Part shown: positions 23,727-32,771 of the stretch, piece by piece
How the letters are laid out: every line of letters starts with the position of its first letter
Numbering within the stretch: position 1 is the stretch's first letter
Source: an uncultured Bacteroidales bacterium
GTDB lineage: Bacteria > Bacteroidota > Bacteroidia > Bacteroidales > UBA932
Reading direction: 5' to 3'
Assembly (NCBI GenBank): GCA_934695325.1
Contig: CAKUVD010000017.1
Location: 1-42,610 of the forward strand
DNA: 42,610 nucleotides
Program-made: the position numbers and the translations under genes
The notes under the pieces: model-generated
What the model was told of the DNA's origin: nothing
Database searches by the model: none
The model's input: the letters and a program-made list of their open reading frames with translations, nothing else

Positions 23727-25273
23727 TACATCTGTTTTTCTGACTTTACTTTTCCGACTATGTCCTTGAGCCCGGGCAGTTCCTCCTCCACTTCCCCATA
23801 AATCATCAGCAGCTGATCTCCGCGCTTGAGCCTTACGCTGCCGTCCGGGACGATGAACCGGCTGTTACGCCTTATTATGACCACCCTTGCTCCATCAGGC
23901 AGGTTTATCTCTTTCAATGTATCCCCGCCCTGAAGGTCGTCATCCGTCAGGGTATAGTCCTGCAGCTTGCCTGCCTCCTCCGGAATCTCTATTCCGAACG
24001 TGTCCGGAGCCTTCTCCACAGGAAGGTCAAGATGAAGCATCCTGGCGACCCGCGGAATCGACATTCCCTGAAATATCAGAGACAGCAGCGTTATGAAGAA
24101 GACTATGTTGAATATCTGTTCCGACCCGGGAATTCCCTCTACTATAGGGTATGTGGCGAATATGATGGGCACCGCTCCCTTCAGCCCCACCCAGGATGTG
24201 AAGAGCTTGGCCCTGAACGATATCTTCCTGAATGGCAGCAGGCAGATGAACACCGTGAGAGGACGGCCTACGAATATGAGGAACAGGCCTATGAGAAGGG
24301 CTATCGGAGCCACGTGAATCATCTCGTGAGGGTTCACGAGAAGCCCCAGGCTGAGGAACATTCCTATCTGCATTATCCAAGTCATCCCGTCCATAAACGA
24401 CAGAATCTCCTTGCGGTTGTTCATCGGCTTGTTCCCGATGATGAAGCCGGCGATATATACGGCAAGGTATCCGTTGCCCTGAACCATCTGCGTCATAGAG
24501 AATGCGAACAGGCTGACGGCCAGGAGCAAGATGGAATACAGCGGCGTGCTGTTCAGTTTAACTCTCTGGAGAATCCAGACCGTGGCGAATCCTATCGCAG
24601 CGCCAAGCAATGCTCCGACAGACATCTGCATTGTCAATGTCCACAGCGAATGTCCTATCAGTCCGCCGTAGTCGATTCCTTCGATTCCCGCAGTGGGATC
24701 GAAAAGCATCTTGGCGGCCTGTATGAGCACAATAGTGAGGACATAAGCCATAGGGTCGTTACTTCCGGATTCCAGTTCCAGCATAGGCCTAAGGTTCTGT
24801 TTCAGCCTCATATTGCAGTTCTTGAGAATACTGAACACGGAAGCGGAGTCTGTAGAGGACATCACGGCGGCGAGCAGGAAGCACATCACTATGGAAAGCG
24901 AAAGGCCGATCTTCTCTATCCTGGAGAGGAAATAGATGAACGCCCCCGTAAATATCACCGTAAGCAGGACGCCCAGAGTGGAAAGCACGATACCTGGGCC
25001 TATGACAGGCCTGATGTCCTTCAGTTTGGTCTCAAGGCCGCCTGTGAACAATATGACACAAAGAGCCACTATGCTCAGGAACTGCGCCAGGTTATAATTG
25101 TCGAACACAAGTCCGAGCCCGTCGCTTCCGAACAGCATTCCGACGAGCAGGAATATGAGGAGGGACGGGACTCCGTACTTGTTGCCGGTACGGGAGACCA
25201 GTATCGCCGTGAACACGAGAATCGAACCGATGAGAAATATGTTTTCAGACGTAAAGTGTATAATTTCGTGCAT
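23726..25273 (-). CDS. K+/H+ antiporter with C-terminal TrkA-C (RCK-C) domain
   Basis: A 515-residue protein. The first ~390 residues are the CPA1 Na+(K+)/H+ antiporter membrane domain with about 12 helices (SLLIFLLVGMLFGSDGLG; VMSSTDSASVFSILKN, where the T-D pair is expected in the ion site; LELESGSNDPMAYVL; SWVGLKGAVPIIFATYP). The last ~90 residues are a soluble TrkA-C domain (TLKEINLPDGARVVIIRRN; VRLKRGDQLLMIYG), the gating module of the NhaP2/CvrA group. It should export K+ or Na+ in exchange for protons. It starts 11 bases after the endonuclease III gene and overlaps the response regulator by one base, so transport and signalling genes are in one transcript. Confidence 0.92.
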   Translation of the reverse strand: MHEIIHFTSENIFLIGSILVFTAILVSRTGNKYGVPSLLIFLLVGMLFGSDGLGLVFDNYNLAQFLSIVALCVILFTGGLETKLKDIRPVIGPGIVLSTLGVLLTVIFTGAFIYFLSRIEKIGLSLSIVMCFLLAAVMSSTDSASVFSILKNCNMRLKQNLRPMLELESGSNDPMAYVLTIVLIQAAKMLFDPTAGIEGIDYGGLIGHSLWTLTMQMSVGALLGAAIGFATVWILQRVKLNSTPLYSILLLAVSLFAFSMTQMVQGNGYLAVYIAGFIIGNKPMNNRKEILSFMDGMTWIMQIGMFLSLGLLVNPHEMIHVAPIALLIGLFLIFVGRPLTVFICLLPFRKISFRAKLFTSWVGLKGAVPIIFATYPIVEGIPGSEQIFNIVFFITLLSLIFQGMSIPRVARMLHLDLPVEKAPDTFGIEIPEEAGKLQDYTLTDDDLQGGDTLKEINLPDGARVVIIRRNSRFIVPDGSVRLKRGDQLLMIYGEVEEELPGLKDIVGKVKSEKQM

Positions 25274-25284
25274 TCCGTATATTG

Positions 25285-25941
25285 TTATAAGTCACTGGAC
25301 ACGGCGGCATTTTTCCCGGAAGCCTCCCTGCACCACACTCTCAGGCCGCATTCCCCGCATTGAGGATTGCGGGCCGTACAGACATAACGGCCCAGAAGTA
25401 TCAGCCAGTGGTGCGCCACAGCCCGTTTTTCCGCCGGGATGTCCGCTTCAAGTTCCTTGCCGACAGCCTCTGGCGTCCTGCCGTCCGAAAGCCCGAGCCG
25501 GTGCGACACCCTGAAGACGTGCGTGTCCACGGCAATCACAGGTTTGTCATAGACTATCGACGCGACTACGTTGGCGGTCTTCCGCCCAACCCCAGGCAAG
25601 CGCATAAGTTCATCAATGTCGGACGGGACAATGCCGCCGAAATCATTGACCAGCATCTGAGCCATCCCGATGAGATGCTTCGTCTTGCTGTTAGGATATG
25701 ATATGCTCCGGACCAGAGAGAATAGGTCATCGAAGTCCGCCCGTGACATCGCCTCCGGATCAGGATATCTCGCGAATATCGCCGGAGTAGTCATATTCAC
25801 TCTCTTGTCCGTGCACTGCGCCGAGAGAATGACGGCCACCAGAAGATGAAACGGAGTGTCATAATGAAGCTCCGTCTCCGCTATGGGGACATTCTCCTCG
25901 AACCAGGCGATCACGCCCTTGTATCTGTCTTTCTTCGTCAT
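25285..25941 (-). CDS. nth: Endonuclease III (DNA glycosylase/AP lyase)
   Basis: A 218-residue base-excision repair enzyme from the ATG at 25941 (MTKKDRYK), which overlaps the ftsE stop as ATGA. The helix-hairpin-helix is LPGVGRKTANVV with the catalytic lysine, and the catalytic aspartate is in VDTHVFRV. The C-terminus has the [4Fe-4S] loop C-x6-C-x2-C-x5-C (CTARNPQCGECGLRVWC). All key residues are intact and the length is normal. It removes oxidised pyrimidines in the cytoplasm. Its place between ftsE and an antiporter looks like housekeeping co-transcription rather than shared function. Confidence 0.97.
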   Translation of the reverse strand: MTKKDRYKGVIAWFEENVPIAETELHYDTPFHLLVAVILSAQCTDKRVNMTTPAIFARYPDPEAMSRADFDDLFSLVRSISYPNSKTKHLIGMAQMLVNDFGGIVPSDIDELMRLPGVGRKTANVVASIVYDKPVIAVDTHVFRVSHRLGLSDGRTPEAVGKELEADIPAEKRAVAHHWLILLGRYVCTARNPQCGECGLRVWCREASGKNAAVSSDL

Positions 25942-26639
25942 TTCAGTTCGTTGCACGCCTCGTCTTTGCAGACCATCACTCTGCCTGGATAGCGGTCGAA
26001 TATGGATTTGTTATGTGTGACCATAACGACCGCGGTTCCCTGGCCGCGGTTTATGCCTGTCAGAAGTTTCATTATTCCGTCAGCCGTCTCATTGTCCAGA
26101 TTTCCGGTAGGCTCGTCCGCGATGATGACTTCAGGATTGTTCAGAATGGAACGTGCTATGGCTATGCGCTGCTGCTCACCGCCGGACAACTGATGCGGCA
26201 TCTTGTGCGACTTGCTCTCCATCCCCACATTCTCAAGCACTTCAGTGATGCGCTTGTCCATCGCCTGGCTGTCCTTCCACCCAGTGGCTTTCAGAACGAA
26301 CTCAAGATTGTCCCGCACGCTCCTGTCCATCAGAAGCTGGAAATCCTGGAACACGACTCCGACCTTCCTGCGGAGATAGGGTATGTCCTTGTCCCGTATT
26401 CCGTTCAACTTGTATCCGCAGACCTCGCCGAAGCCTTTCTTCAGAGGATTTTCGGCGATGATCGTCCTGATTATCGATGTCTTTCCGGTACCTACCTTTC
26501 CGACGATATAGACGAAATCCCCAGGATAGACGTCCAAATCCAGATCATATATCACAGGTGTCTCACCATTGAGTATTTCAGCCTCCTTGAAGGAGATCAC
26601 TGGGCCGGCGGCCGTGCCGGCGATTATGCTTTCTTCCAT
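25938..26639 (-). CDS. ftsE: FtsE-type ABC transporter ATP-binding protein
   Basis: A 233-residue ATPase subunit. Walker A is GKVGTGKTS, the Q-loop is VVFQDFQLL, the signature motif is QLSGGEQQRIAIARS, and Walker B is VIIADEPTGNLD, followed by the H-loop VMVTHN. The DEPTGNLD form and overall similarity point to the FtsE/LolD/MacB group; FtsE in complex with FtsX regulates peptidoglycan hydrolases at the division site. No ftsX-like membrane gene is adjacent, as is often true in Bacteroidetes where ftsX is elsewhere. It is the first gene of a five-gene run. A LolD- or MacB-type role is the alternative. Confidence 0.82.
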   Translation of the reverse strand: MEESIIAGTAAGPVISFKEAEILNGETPVIYDLDLDVYPGDFVYIVGKVGTGKTSIIRTIIAENPLKKGFGEVCGYKLNGIRDKDIPYLRRKVGVVFQDFQLLMDRSVRDNLEFVLKATGWKDSQAMDKRITEVLENVGMESKSHKMPHQLSGGEQQRIAIARSILNNPEVIIADEPTGNLDNETADGIMKLLTGINRGQGTAVVMVTHNKSIFDRYPGRVMVCKDEACNELK

Positions 26640-26745
26640 ATTTCCGTCAAATGTTGCAATGCCGTACTTGTCGGCAATCCACTAATTTACGGATTTTTTA
26701 TAGAAAAACGCCAGGCATCGGCACTTTTCTCTTATCTTCATTTCC

Positions 26746-26820
26746 GCCGGCCGCCTCCGAACCATCTCCAGGAGACGCTCCGAACCTGCAAAGCAAGACA
26801 CCCTGCATTCCGCGGCCGGC
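26746..26820 (-). repeat. Inverted repeat after the phosphate transporter gene
   Basis: GCGGCCGGC (26812-26820) and GCCGGCCGC (26746-26754) are a perfect 9-bp inverted repeat with a 57-base loop, which itself holds the palindrome TCTCC-A-GGAGA (26765-26775). On the minus strand it starts 3 bases after the transporter stop, so it lies in the 3' end of that mRNA or the leader of ftsE. No clear T run follows, so it is only a weak terminator candidate. Confidence 0.5.
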
Positions 26821-26823
26821 ACA

Positions 26824-29067
26824 TCACTCGACACCGGAGAAATGTCTCGACGCACGAAGCAGATGCTTCAGAGAGCTGACCATCTCCTGAGTCTCCTGAA
26901 GGATATTCAGATATACGTATGAGACCGTTATATTCTCTTTCGTGGACTGCATCCTGGCCATCTGCTCGTCACGTGCAGTCGAGAGGCACTTCTTCAGTTC
27001 ATCGCATTGTTCGCGGAGCCTGCCCGCATCTGAATAGTCACCGGAAGCGATCATCCCACCTACACGCTTGAGCAAGTACAGCATAGTGTCACGAAGAGGC
27101 AGGAACTCCTTCACTCGTTCCTTGTCCAGAGGCACGAAACTGTTGTCTATATGCTCCTGGCACGGGTCACAGATGCGCCTCAGGCTATAAAGCATATCCT
27201 CGCAACTGTTCCTTCCGAGGTGGAACCACGTGTTCTTCTCTATCGCCACATCAGGGTCTATCCTTCTGAGCCCGAGCATCTCCTTGCGCCTAGCCTGCTT
27301 CAGCTCCGACCGTTCCTTGCGCATCATAGTCTCAGCTTTCTGGAGCTTGCCCAGGTCCTCGGCTATGAAACCGTCGGTGACCTGCAGATAGACACTGTCC
27401 GCAAAATCCAGGAATCCGGACTGGCTCTCAGCGATGTGCTCGGAAAGCAGGCTGAGCGTACGGGCATTGTCCTCTGAAGTGATCATTTCATTGAAAATGA
27501 CGTCCCCCCTGTCCTCGTCACGCTTCATCTTGTAACGTATATTGCTGCGTATCAGCAGGAACAGGGACAAGGCGATCACTACCGCAGCAGCCACCAGTCC
27601 GCCAAATTTCATAATAAGCGCCACGGCGAAGCAAAGGAGGAAGGATACTCCGGCCGTAATGAACCATCCGCCGATCACGGAGATTACTCCGGTTATACGG
27701 AATACGGCGCTTTCGCGTCCCCACGCACGATCCGCAAGCGATGTACCCATAGCCACCATAAATGTCACATAGGTCGTGGAGAGAGGAAGAGTCAATGATG
27801 TTCCCAGCGCGATTAGAAGGCTGGATACCACCAGATTCACTGTCGCACGGACTTCATCGAATGCGGCTCCCTGCGGCAGCACCATATTTTCATTATTGAA
27901 CCGCGCTTCAGTCCATCTTTTGACCCTGTCCGGAATAAGTTCCGATATGGCGGCCGCAGTGTTCGTGCTGAAGCGGACCAGCACACGCGCCATCCTGGAC
28001 GAGCCGAACATCTCGTCTCCGGCATCCTGGCGTGCCAAGTCTACGGACGTCTTCACTACGTTCAACGCTTTCTTCGACGTGGCCAGCGACACGACCATTA
28101 TAACTCCAGCTATGACGAGGAACAGCACCGGAGTCTTTGCTGGGCCGTTCAGAGAGTCCATCATAAAGCCGTCCGGATTTCCGTTCCCGTTCGCTATGAA
28201 ATCAGCATAGGAGGAATACCCTGCCAGAGGCACACCGATAAAGTTCACCAGGTCATTTCCGGCGAAAGCCATAGCCAATGCAAACGTCCCGGTCAGGACA
28301 AGACATTTGAAGACATTGACTTTCAAGGAGTAGAGAATCTGCGAGACTATCGTGGAGACGACCAGGAAGATTCCGCAGATAGTCAATGAATGAGTGCCGA
28401 TCCATCCCCGCGACGCCTCGCTCATAAAGGAGAGCCCGCCGATGCCCTTGATGAGCATAAAGTATATGATTGCTGTGAAGGCAAGCCCGCCGAAGACTCC
28501 GATCTTCCATTTCAATGCAGGCCCTTTGTATGTGAACGTGAATATGAGACGTGACAGATACTGTATGACGATCCCGACGACGAACGCTATCGCCACCGAT
28601 ACGAAAATCGCCATTATCATTGTCAGCGCCTTGCTGGTGTTCATCATTTCACCGATGTTCGCACCGGGCACTCCGGCGGTCTTTATCAATGCTATGGCCA
28701 CGGTGCCGCCCATAAGGGCGAAGACCATAGAGACCGTAGTGGATGTCGGGAGGCCGAGAGTGTTGAATATGTCGAGAAGGACGATGTTGGACGCAATGAC
28801 GGCCAGAAAAATGAACATCACGTCCTCGAATGAGAACATCGAAGGGTGGAACACGCCGTTTCTCGCCACGTCCATCATACCGTTGCTCATCGAAGCGCCG
28901 AAGAATATGCCGACGGCAGCGACCGTCAGTATCGTCTTGAATGACGCGACTTTGGCGCCTATGGCTGACTGAAGAAAATTTACTGCGTCGTTGCTCACGC
29001 CCACCATCAGGTCGAATACCGCCAGGACGAAAAGGAATACCACCAATCCCAAATACACTGTTTCCAT
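26824..29067 (-). CDS. PiT-family inorganic phosphate transporter fused to a PhoU-like domain
   Basis: A 747-residue protein. The membrane part (about 1-530) contains two PiT signature repeats: GVSNDAVNFLQSAIG near residue 23 and AFAGNDLVNFIGVP near 267, plus about 12 helices and STTYVTFMVAMGTSLADRAWG later. It takes up phosphate with H+ or Na+. The last ~215 residues are soluble and helical (from EDNARTLSLLSEHIAES onward), resembling the PhoU/DUF47 domain, which usually is a separate protein regulating PiT. The fusion makes it longer than ordinary PiT proteins (about 400-500). It has its own intergenic region on both sides; the mannan locus terminator lies upstream. Confidence 0.93.
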   Translation of the reverse strand: METVYLGLVVFLFVLAVFDLMVGVSNDAVNFLQSAIGAKVASFKTILTVAAVGIFFGASMSNGMMDVARNGVFHPSMFSFEDVMFIFLAVIASNIVLLDIFNTLGLPTSTTVSMVFALMGGTVAIALIKTAGVPGANIGEMMNTSKALTMIMAIFVSVAIAFVVGIVIQYLSRLIFTFTYKGPALKWKIGVFGGLAFTAIIYFMLIKGIGGLSFMSEASRGWIGTHSLTICGIFLVVSTIVSQILYSLKVNVFKCLVLTGTFALAMAFAGNDLVNFIGVPLAGYSSYADFIANGNGNPDGFMMDSLNGPAKTPVLFLVIAGVIMVVSLATSKKALNVVKTSVDLARQDAGDEMFGSSRMARVLVRFSTNTAAAISELIPDRVKRWTEARFNNENMVLPQGAAFDEVRATVNLVVSSLLIALGTSLTLPLSTTYVTFMVAMGTSLADRAWGRESAVFRITGVISVIGGWFITAGVSFLLCFAVALIMKFGGLVAAAVVIALSLFLLIRSNIRYKMKRDEDRGDVIFNEMITSEDNARTLSLLSEHIAESQSGFLDFADSVYLQVTDGFIAEDLGKLQKAETMMRKERSELKQARRKEMLGLRRIDPDVAIEKNTWFHLGRNSCEDMLYSLRRICDPCQEHIDNSFVPLDKERVKEFLPLRDTMLYLLKRVGGMIASGDYSDAGRLREQCDELKKCLSTARDEQMARMQSTKENITVSYVYLNILQETQEMVSSLKHLLRASRHFSGVE

Positions 29068-29145
29068 ACAAGAAAAATTTATGATACAAAATTCGCCCTT
29101 GTATATTATACGTGCATTTCAGAAATGTTACGATAGTGTTAAAAT

Positions 29146-29182
29146 AAGAGAGGCCGCAAACCAATGGTCCGCGGCCTCTCTT
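29146..29182 (-). terminator. Strong intrinsic terminator of the mannan locus
   Basis: AAGAGAGGCCGC (29146-29157) and GCGGCCTCTCTT (29171-29182) form a perfect 12-bp stem; inside the loop ACC and GGT add three pairs. On the minus strand the stem is followed by ATTTT. It lies 16 bases after the GH92 stop and separates the mannan operon from the phosphate transporter gene. Confidence 0.9.
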
Positions 29183-29197
29183 TTATCACGATAATCA

Positions 29198-31540
29198 TCA
29201 GTCTACTATGTCAGTATCGGGTTCCGACTGCATCTTGAGCTTCAGGACGCCGCCCTTGCGGATGTCGTCCAGACTCAGCTGCACACTGCTTCTGGATTTT
29301 CCGTTCAGCTCTATTCCGCCGATGTAGATGTTTTCATCCGAATTGCCCTCGGCCTCGATGACGAACTTCTTTCCGCCGTATGCCGGGTTCTGAGTTATCG
29401 TCACCTTGTCAAAAAGAGGACTGACAATCTGGAACGACGGATCCGGAGAAGTCAAGCCCCGGACATCGAAAAGTCCGAGGGACGCCATCACATACCAGGC
29501 CCCGAGCTGTCCCTGGTCCTCATCCTGCCCATAGCCATAGCCGTGGATTCCTTCGGTGCCGTAGAACTCATTGCAGATGGTTCTCATCCATTTCTGCGAT
29601 AGCCACGGCTTTCCGGAGAAGTTGAACATACCTGAAATATGGAGGTTCGGCTGGTTGCCGTGGTTATAATAAGAGTGCAACCCCGCAAACGCATTGACAG
29701 TGGTGCCTCCGCCGAATATGTTTTCACGCGAGATTATGAAAGTGCTGTCCAGTCGGTTGTTGAACTCATCCGCTCCCACCATCTCCACAAGTTCCTTCGG
29801 AGCCTGAGGAACATAATAAGTGTACTGAACCGCATTTCCCTCCTGGAAACCAACCCACGGAGCATAAGGGTCAAAGTCCTTTATGAATTCGCCGTTCATA
29901 TCTCTAGGGCGGACGAGCTTCAAAGAAGGGTCGAACACGTTCTTCCAGCCCTCGGAGAGTTTCATAAGTTTCTCATAAGAAGCCGTGTCCCCCATAGCCT
30001 TGGCAAACTGAGCCACGGCATACGAGTTGAACGCATACTCCAATGTATGTGACACAGAGAACGTAGAGCCCAGACTGTCCGTAAAGAATGAAGTGATGTA
30101 ATTATAAGGCGAATATCCGTTCTTTACGAATGCCGCTATGTCCATCTTGCCGGCGCCTTCCACACGTCCTCTTGACTCCAAGGCATCCTTGAGCGAAGCC
30201 TTATAAGCAGTCTCGACATCGAAGTTGCGTATTCCGCAGTTGTATGCAGCCGAGATAGCCAGTCCCACGAAGTTGGTTCCGACTCCGGACACATACCTGC
30301 TGCACGCGATGCCGTCACCGAGCCATCCGGCGTCCTTGTAGACAAGGAGCTGAGAGGCAACCCAGTCGGCATAGTATTCAGGCCAGGCGAGAGTCCAAAG
30401 CTGTGTGAGGTTCCAGTACCCGCCCCAGATGGCATCTGTATTATAGTGATTATGGATCGGCTTCCCATCCTTGCCGAGAGGGATCTGCCCGATACTGCCG
30501 TCATTGGCAGGATATGCGCCGTTCACGTCACTTGCGAGTCCGCGTCCGAGGAGGGCGTGGAACAATCCGGTATAGAACTTCACCCTTGCTTCGCGAGTAC
30601 CGCCCTCGACACGGATGCGTCCGAGATTTTCTTCCCACTCCTGATGAGCCGCAGCGGCACATTTGTCGAAAGTAAGATTTTCGGCCTCCTCTTTCATATT
30701 CAGGCGAGCGTTCTCCACTGAAGTATATGACAGTCCCACCTTCACGTTCACTTCTCTCACATCATTTCCGAAATCCAGATACAGCCCGGCTCCAGGCCCC
30801 TTCTGCTCGCGGGTGTCAGGATAGACATCTGCATTGACAAAGGTTCCGACAGCCGAAGGCCTCGCATCGAGTACGGCGCTGAAGAACATAGGGACTTCCC
30901 CGCCCGGCTGGTACTTGTCCACGTATGCGGGCTTAGTGACCACATAGCCTTCGACTCTTCCATCGTCAGTATAGCGGACTTCAGCGTCAGCCACAGGGCC
31001 GCTCTCGCCGAGACGCGTACCGACATTGAATATGAGGTGCGCCTGCGCATCCCCCGGATAGGTGTAGCGGTGGAAAGCGACGCGCTTGGTGGCAGTCAGT
31101 TCAGCCTTCACCCCATAGTCCTTCAGGATTACCGAATAATATCCCGGATGATTCACCTCGTCAGCCTTGTCGAAACGGGAGCGGTATCCCCCGTCAGGAT
31201 TGTCAAGGTCCCCGGCAACTGTCTTGAGCTCACCAGTCATAGGTGCGAGAACCAAGCCTCCGACCTGAAACTCGTGAAAATTCGCGAATCCTTCTATGGA
31301 AGTATGCCTGTAGTCATAGCCGACTGCCTCCCAACCGCTTGGATTCCCGTAATGACCGTCAGTGGTAGGTGCAGGCTTAGCCATTCCGAAAGGCACCGCC
31401 GCCGGCGTATAGAAGAACCACCTGGAGTGCGCCGTTCCGATCTGAGGATCGACGTACTGAGTCAATGATTCCTTCGGTGCCGAACAGGCGGCAAGCAGCA
31501 AGAGAAGCCCTGCCGCAGTAAAAGTCTTGAAACTACTCAT
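29198..31540 (-). CDS. GH92 alpha-mannosidase (surface/periplasmic lipoprotein)
   Basis: A 780-residue lipoprotein: LLLLLAAC with the lipidated cysteine at residue 19. The N-terminal beta-sandwich starts YVDPQIGTAHSRWFFYTPAAVPFGM, typical of GH92, and the catalytic (alpha/alpha)6 barrel contains AIWGGYWNLTQLW, EGNAVQYTYYVPQ and GQDEDQGQLGAWYVMASLG, the region with the conserved acidic residues that activate water. GH92 enzymes are calcium-dependent inverting exo-alpha-mannosidases (usually alpha-1,2 or alpha-1,3). The acidic DEDQG replaces the more common DDxG form, within family variation. It overlaps the GH76 gene by 8 bases and is the last gene of the operon. Confidence 0.95.
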   Translation of the reverse strand: MSSFKTFTAAGLLLLLAACSAPKESLTQYVDPQIGTAHSRWFFYTPAAVPFGMAKPAPTTDGHYGNPSGWEAVGYDYRHTSIEGFANFHEFQVGGLVLAPMTGELKTVAGDLDNPDGGYRSRFDKADEVNHPGYYSVILKDYGVKAELTATKRVAFHRYTYPGDAQAHLIFNVGTRLGESGPVADAEVRYTDDGRVEGYVVTKPAYVDKYQPGGEVPMFFSAVLDARPSAVGTFVNADVYPDTREQKGPGAGLYLDFGNDVREVNVKVGLSYTSVENARLNMKEEAENLTFDKCAAAAHQEWEENLGRIRVEGGTREARVKFYTGLFHALLGRGLASDVNGAYPANDGSIGQIPLGKDGKPIHNHYNTDAIWGGYWNLTQLWTLAWPEYYADWVASQLLVYKDAGWLGDGIACSRYVSGVGTNFVGLAISAAYNCGIRNFDVETAYKASLKDALESRGRVEGAGKMDIAAFVKNGYSPYNYITSFFTDSLGSTFSVSHTLEYAFNSYAVAQFAKAMGDTASYEKLMKLSEGWKNVFDPSLKLVRPRDMNGEFIKDFDPYAPWVGFQEGNAVQYTYYVPQAPKELVEMVGADEFNNRLDSTFIISRENIFGGGTTVNAFAGLHSYYNHGNQPNLHISGMFNFSGKPWLSQKWMRTICNEFYGTEGIHGYGYGQDEDQGQLGAWYVMASLGLFDVRGLTSPDPSFQIVSPLFDKVTITQNPAYGGKKFVIEAEGNSDENIYIGGIELNGKSRSSVQLSLDDIRKGGVLKLKMQSEPDTDIVD

Positions 31541-32771
31541 CTGCTATTTTTTCATTTTTGTACAACGCTATCACGCCGAGTGACTCCAGAGCCGCATCCT
31601 GCATAAGGAGCGAGCTGGCGCGTCCCTGAGAATTGCCAGTCCAGTTCTCCCAGAACAGGCCGTTCTCAAATCTGGCGTTGGTGTATGCATAGTCAAGATT
31701 GTTTATGAATGTGGCTATATAGTCAGCAGCCTTCTTATGATAAGGAAGCAGCTCTATATAGGCTTTGACCAATTTTATCGTGAACCACGGGTCGTGGTCA
31801 GGATAGGACAATGCCAGAGGGGCGATCGGCCTTACAAAATAATTGTAGGAGCCCTCGGCCGTCGCTATCGCCTGCTCCAGATATGACTTGTCGCCTGTTA
31901 TCTGATACAGCAGGACGCCGTTGGAGATCATAGCACCGGAATTATACGTCCACTTGGTCTTGTTGATATTGCCGTTGTTCGCGGCCTTGTCATTCCAATA
32001 GCAGTCATCCTCTGGATCCCTGAGGTTCTTCACCAGCCAGGAATAGAGAGTCTTGGCAAAATCCAGGACCTCGCCTTTCTCCGCGGCGGGACAGACCTTA
32101 TAATAACGGAGCAGGAACATCGTCGCGAATCCGTTGGCGCAGGCAGGCTTGTTCGAGTTTCCGTCCGAAGGGACATTGACAAGGCTCTCGTTCCACCACA
32201 GAGCGCCGCCGAACGTATCGTCAAAGCCTGACTTCAAGAATTTCACGATCCTTCCGGCACGGGTGACGTAGGTCTCATCCTTCAGCAGATTATAAGCCTC
32301 CACCAAATCCAGGCCTACGATAGAGTTGTCGTCATAGAACCTGTCGCCATAGCCGGTGGCCCCGTCAGTCTGCGAGGCATAGCCCCCTACATTCTTTTTC
32401 CCAGACTCTGACCAATAAGCCTCGAACCTGTCCACAAACGACTTATAGTCCACATCATATCCGAGTGCGTGAAGATCCGCCACTCCGGATACCAGTCCGT
32501 CATAAGGCCAGAGATATGAACTTCCGGGATCACCGGACTGCACAGGGTAATTCTCCCTGTACAGTCCTGCGGTCTTCCCGTCAGAAAGCCTGTAGAACCT
32601 GTTTATGTCATCAAACAGAGTCTTTGCGCACTTGTTATAGACAAGGCTGGCCTGCTCCTGCTTGTTCCCTTCTCCGGGCTTTACGAATTTCTCGACATCA
32701 TTGCCGCTGCAAGCGCACGAGCATACCGCTATGTACGCAATCGCCAGCGCTGAAAAATTCCTTCCCATCAT
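31533..32771 (-). CDS. GH76 endo-alpha-1,6-mannanase (lipoprotein)
   Basis: A 412-residue lipoprotein with a signal peptide ending in VCSCAC; C19 or C21 is the likely lipidation site. The fold is an (alpha/alpha)6 barrel: LWPYDGLVSGVADL (about 87-100) and FYDDNSIVGLDLVEAY, whose adjacent aspartates D147 and D148 are the catalytic pair known in GH76. KWTYNSGAMISNGVLLYQITG and LMQDAALESLGV are further family segments. GH76 cuts the alpha-1,6-mannan backbone of fungal mannan. Its ATG overlaps the SusE stop (ATGA), and GH92 overlaps its end, so the three are translated together. Probably on the outer membrane surface, from family knowledge. Confidence 0.92.
   Translation of the reverse strand: MMGRNFSALAIAYIAVCSCACSGNDVEKFVKPGEGNKQEQASLVYNKCAKTLFDDINRFYRLSDGKTAGLYRENYPVQSGDPGSSYLWPYDGLVSGVADLHALGYDVDYKSFVDRFEAYWSESGKKNVGGYASQTDGATGYGDRFYDDNSIVGLDLVEAYNLLKDETYVTRAGRIVKFLKSGFDDTFGGALWWNESLVNVPSDGNSNKPACANGFATMFLLRYYKVCPAAEKGEVLDFAKTLYSWLVKNLRDPEDDCYWNDKAANNGNINKTKWTYNSGAMISNGVLLYQITGDKSYLEQAIATAEGSYNYFVRPIAPLALSYPDHDPWFTIKLVKAYIELLPYHKKAADYIATFINNLDYAYTNARFENGLFWENWTGNSQGRASSLLMQDAALESLGVIALYKNEKIADE

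Noticed and set aside
24032..25363. 443-codon plus-strand open frame across the K+/H+ antiporter gene
   Set aside because: Composition is histidine-, glutamate- and arginine-rich as expected of an antisense frame; the antiporter on the other strand has clear motifs.
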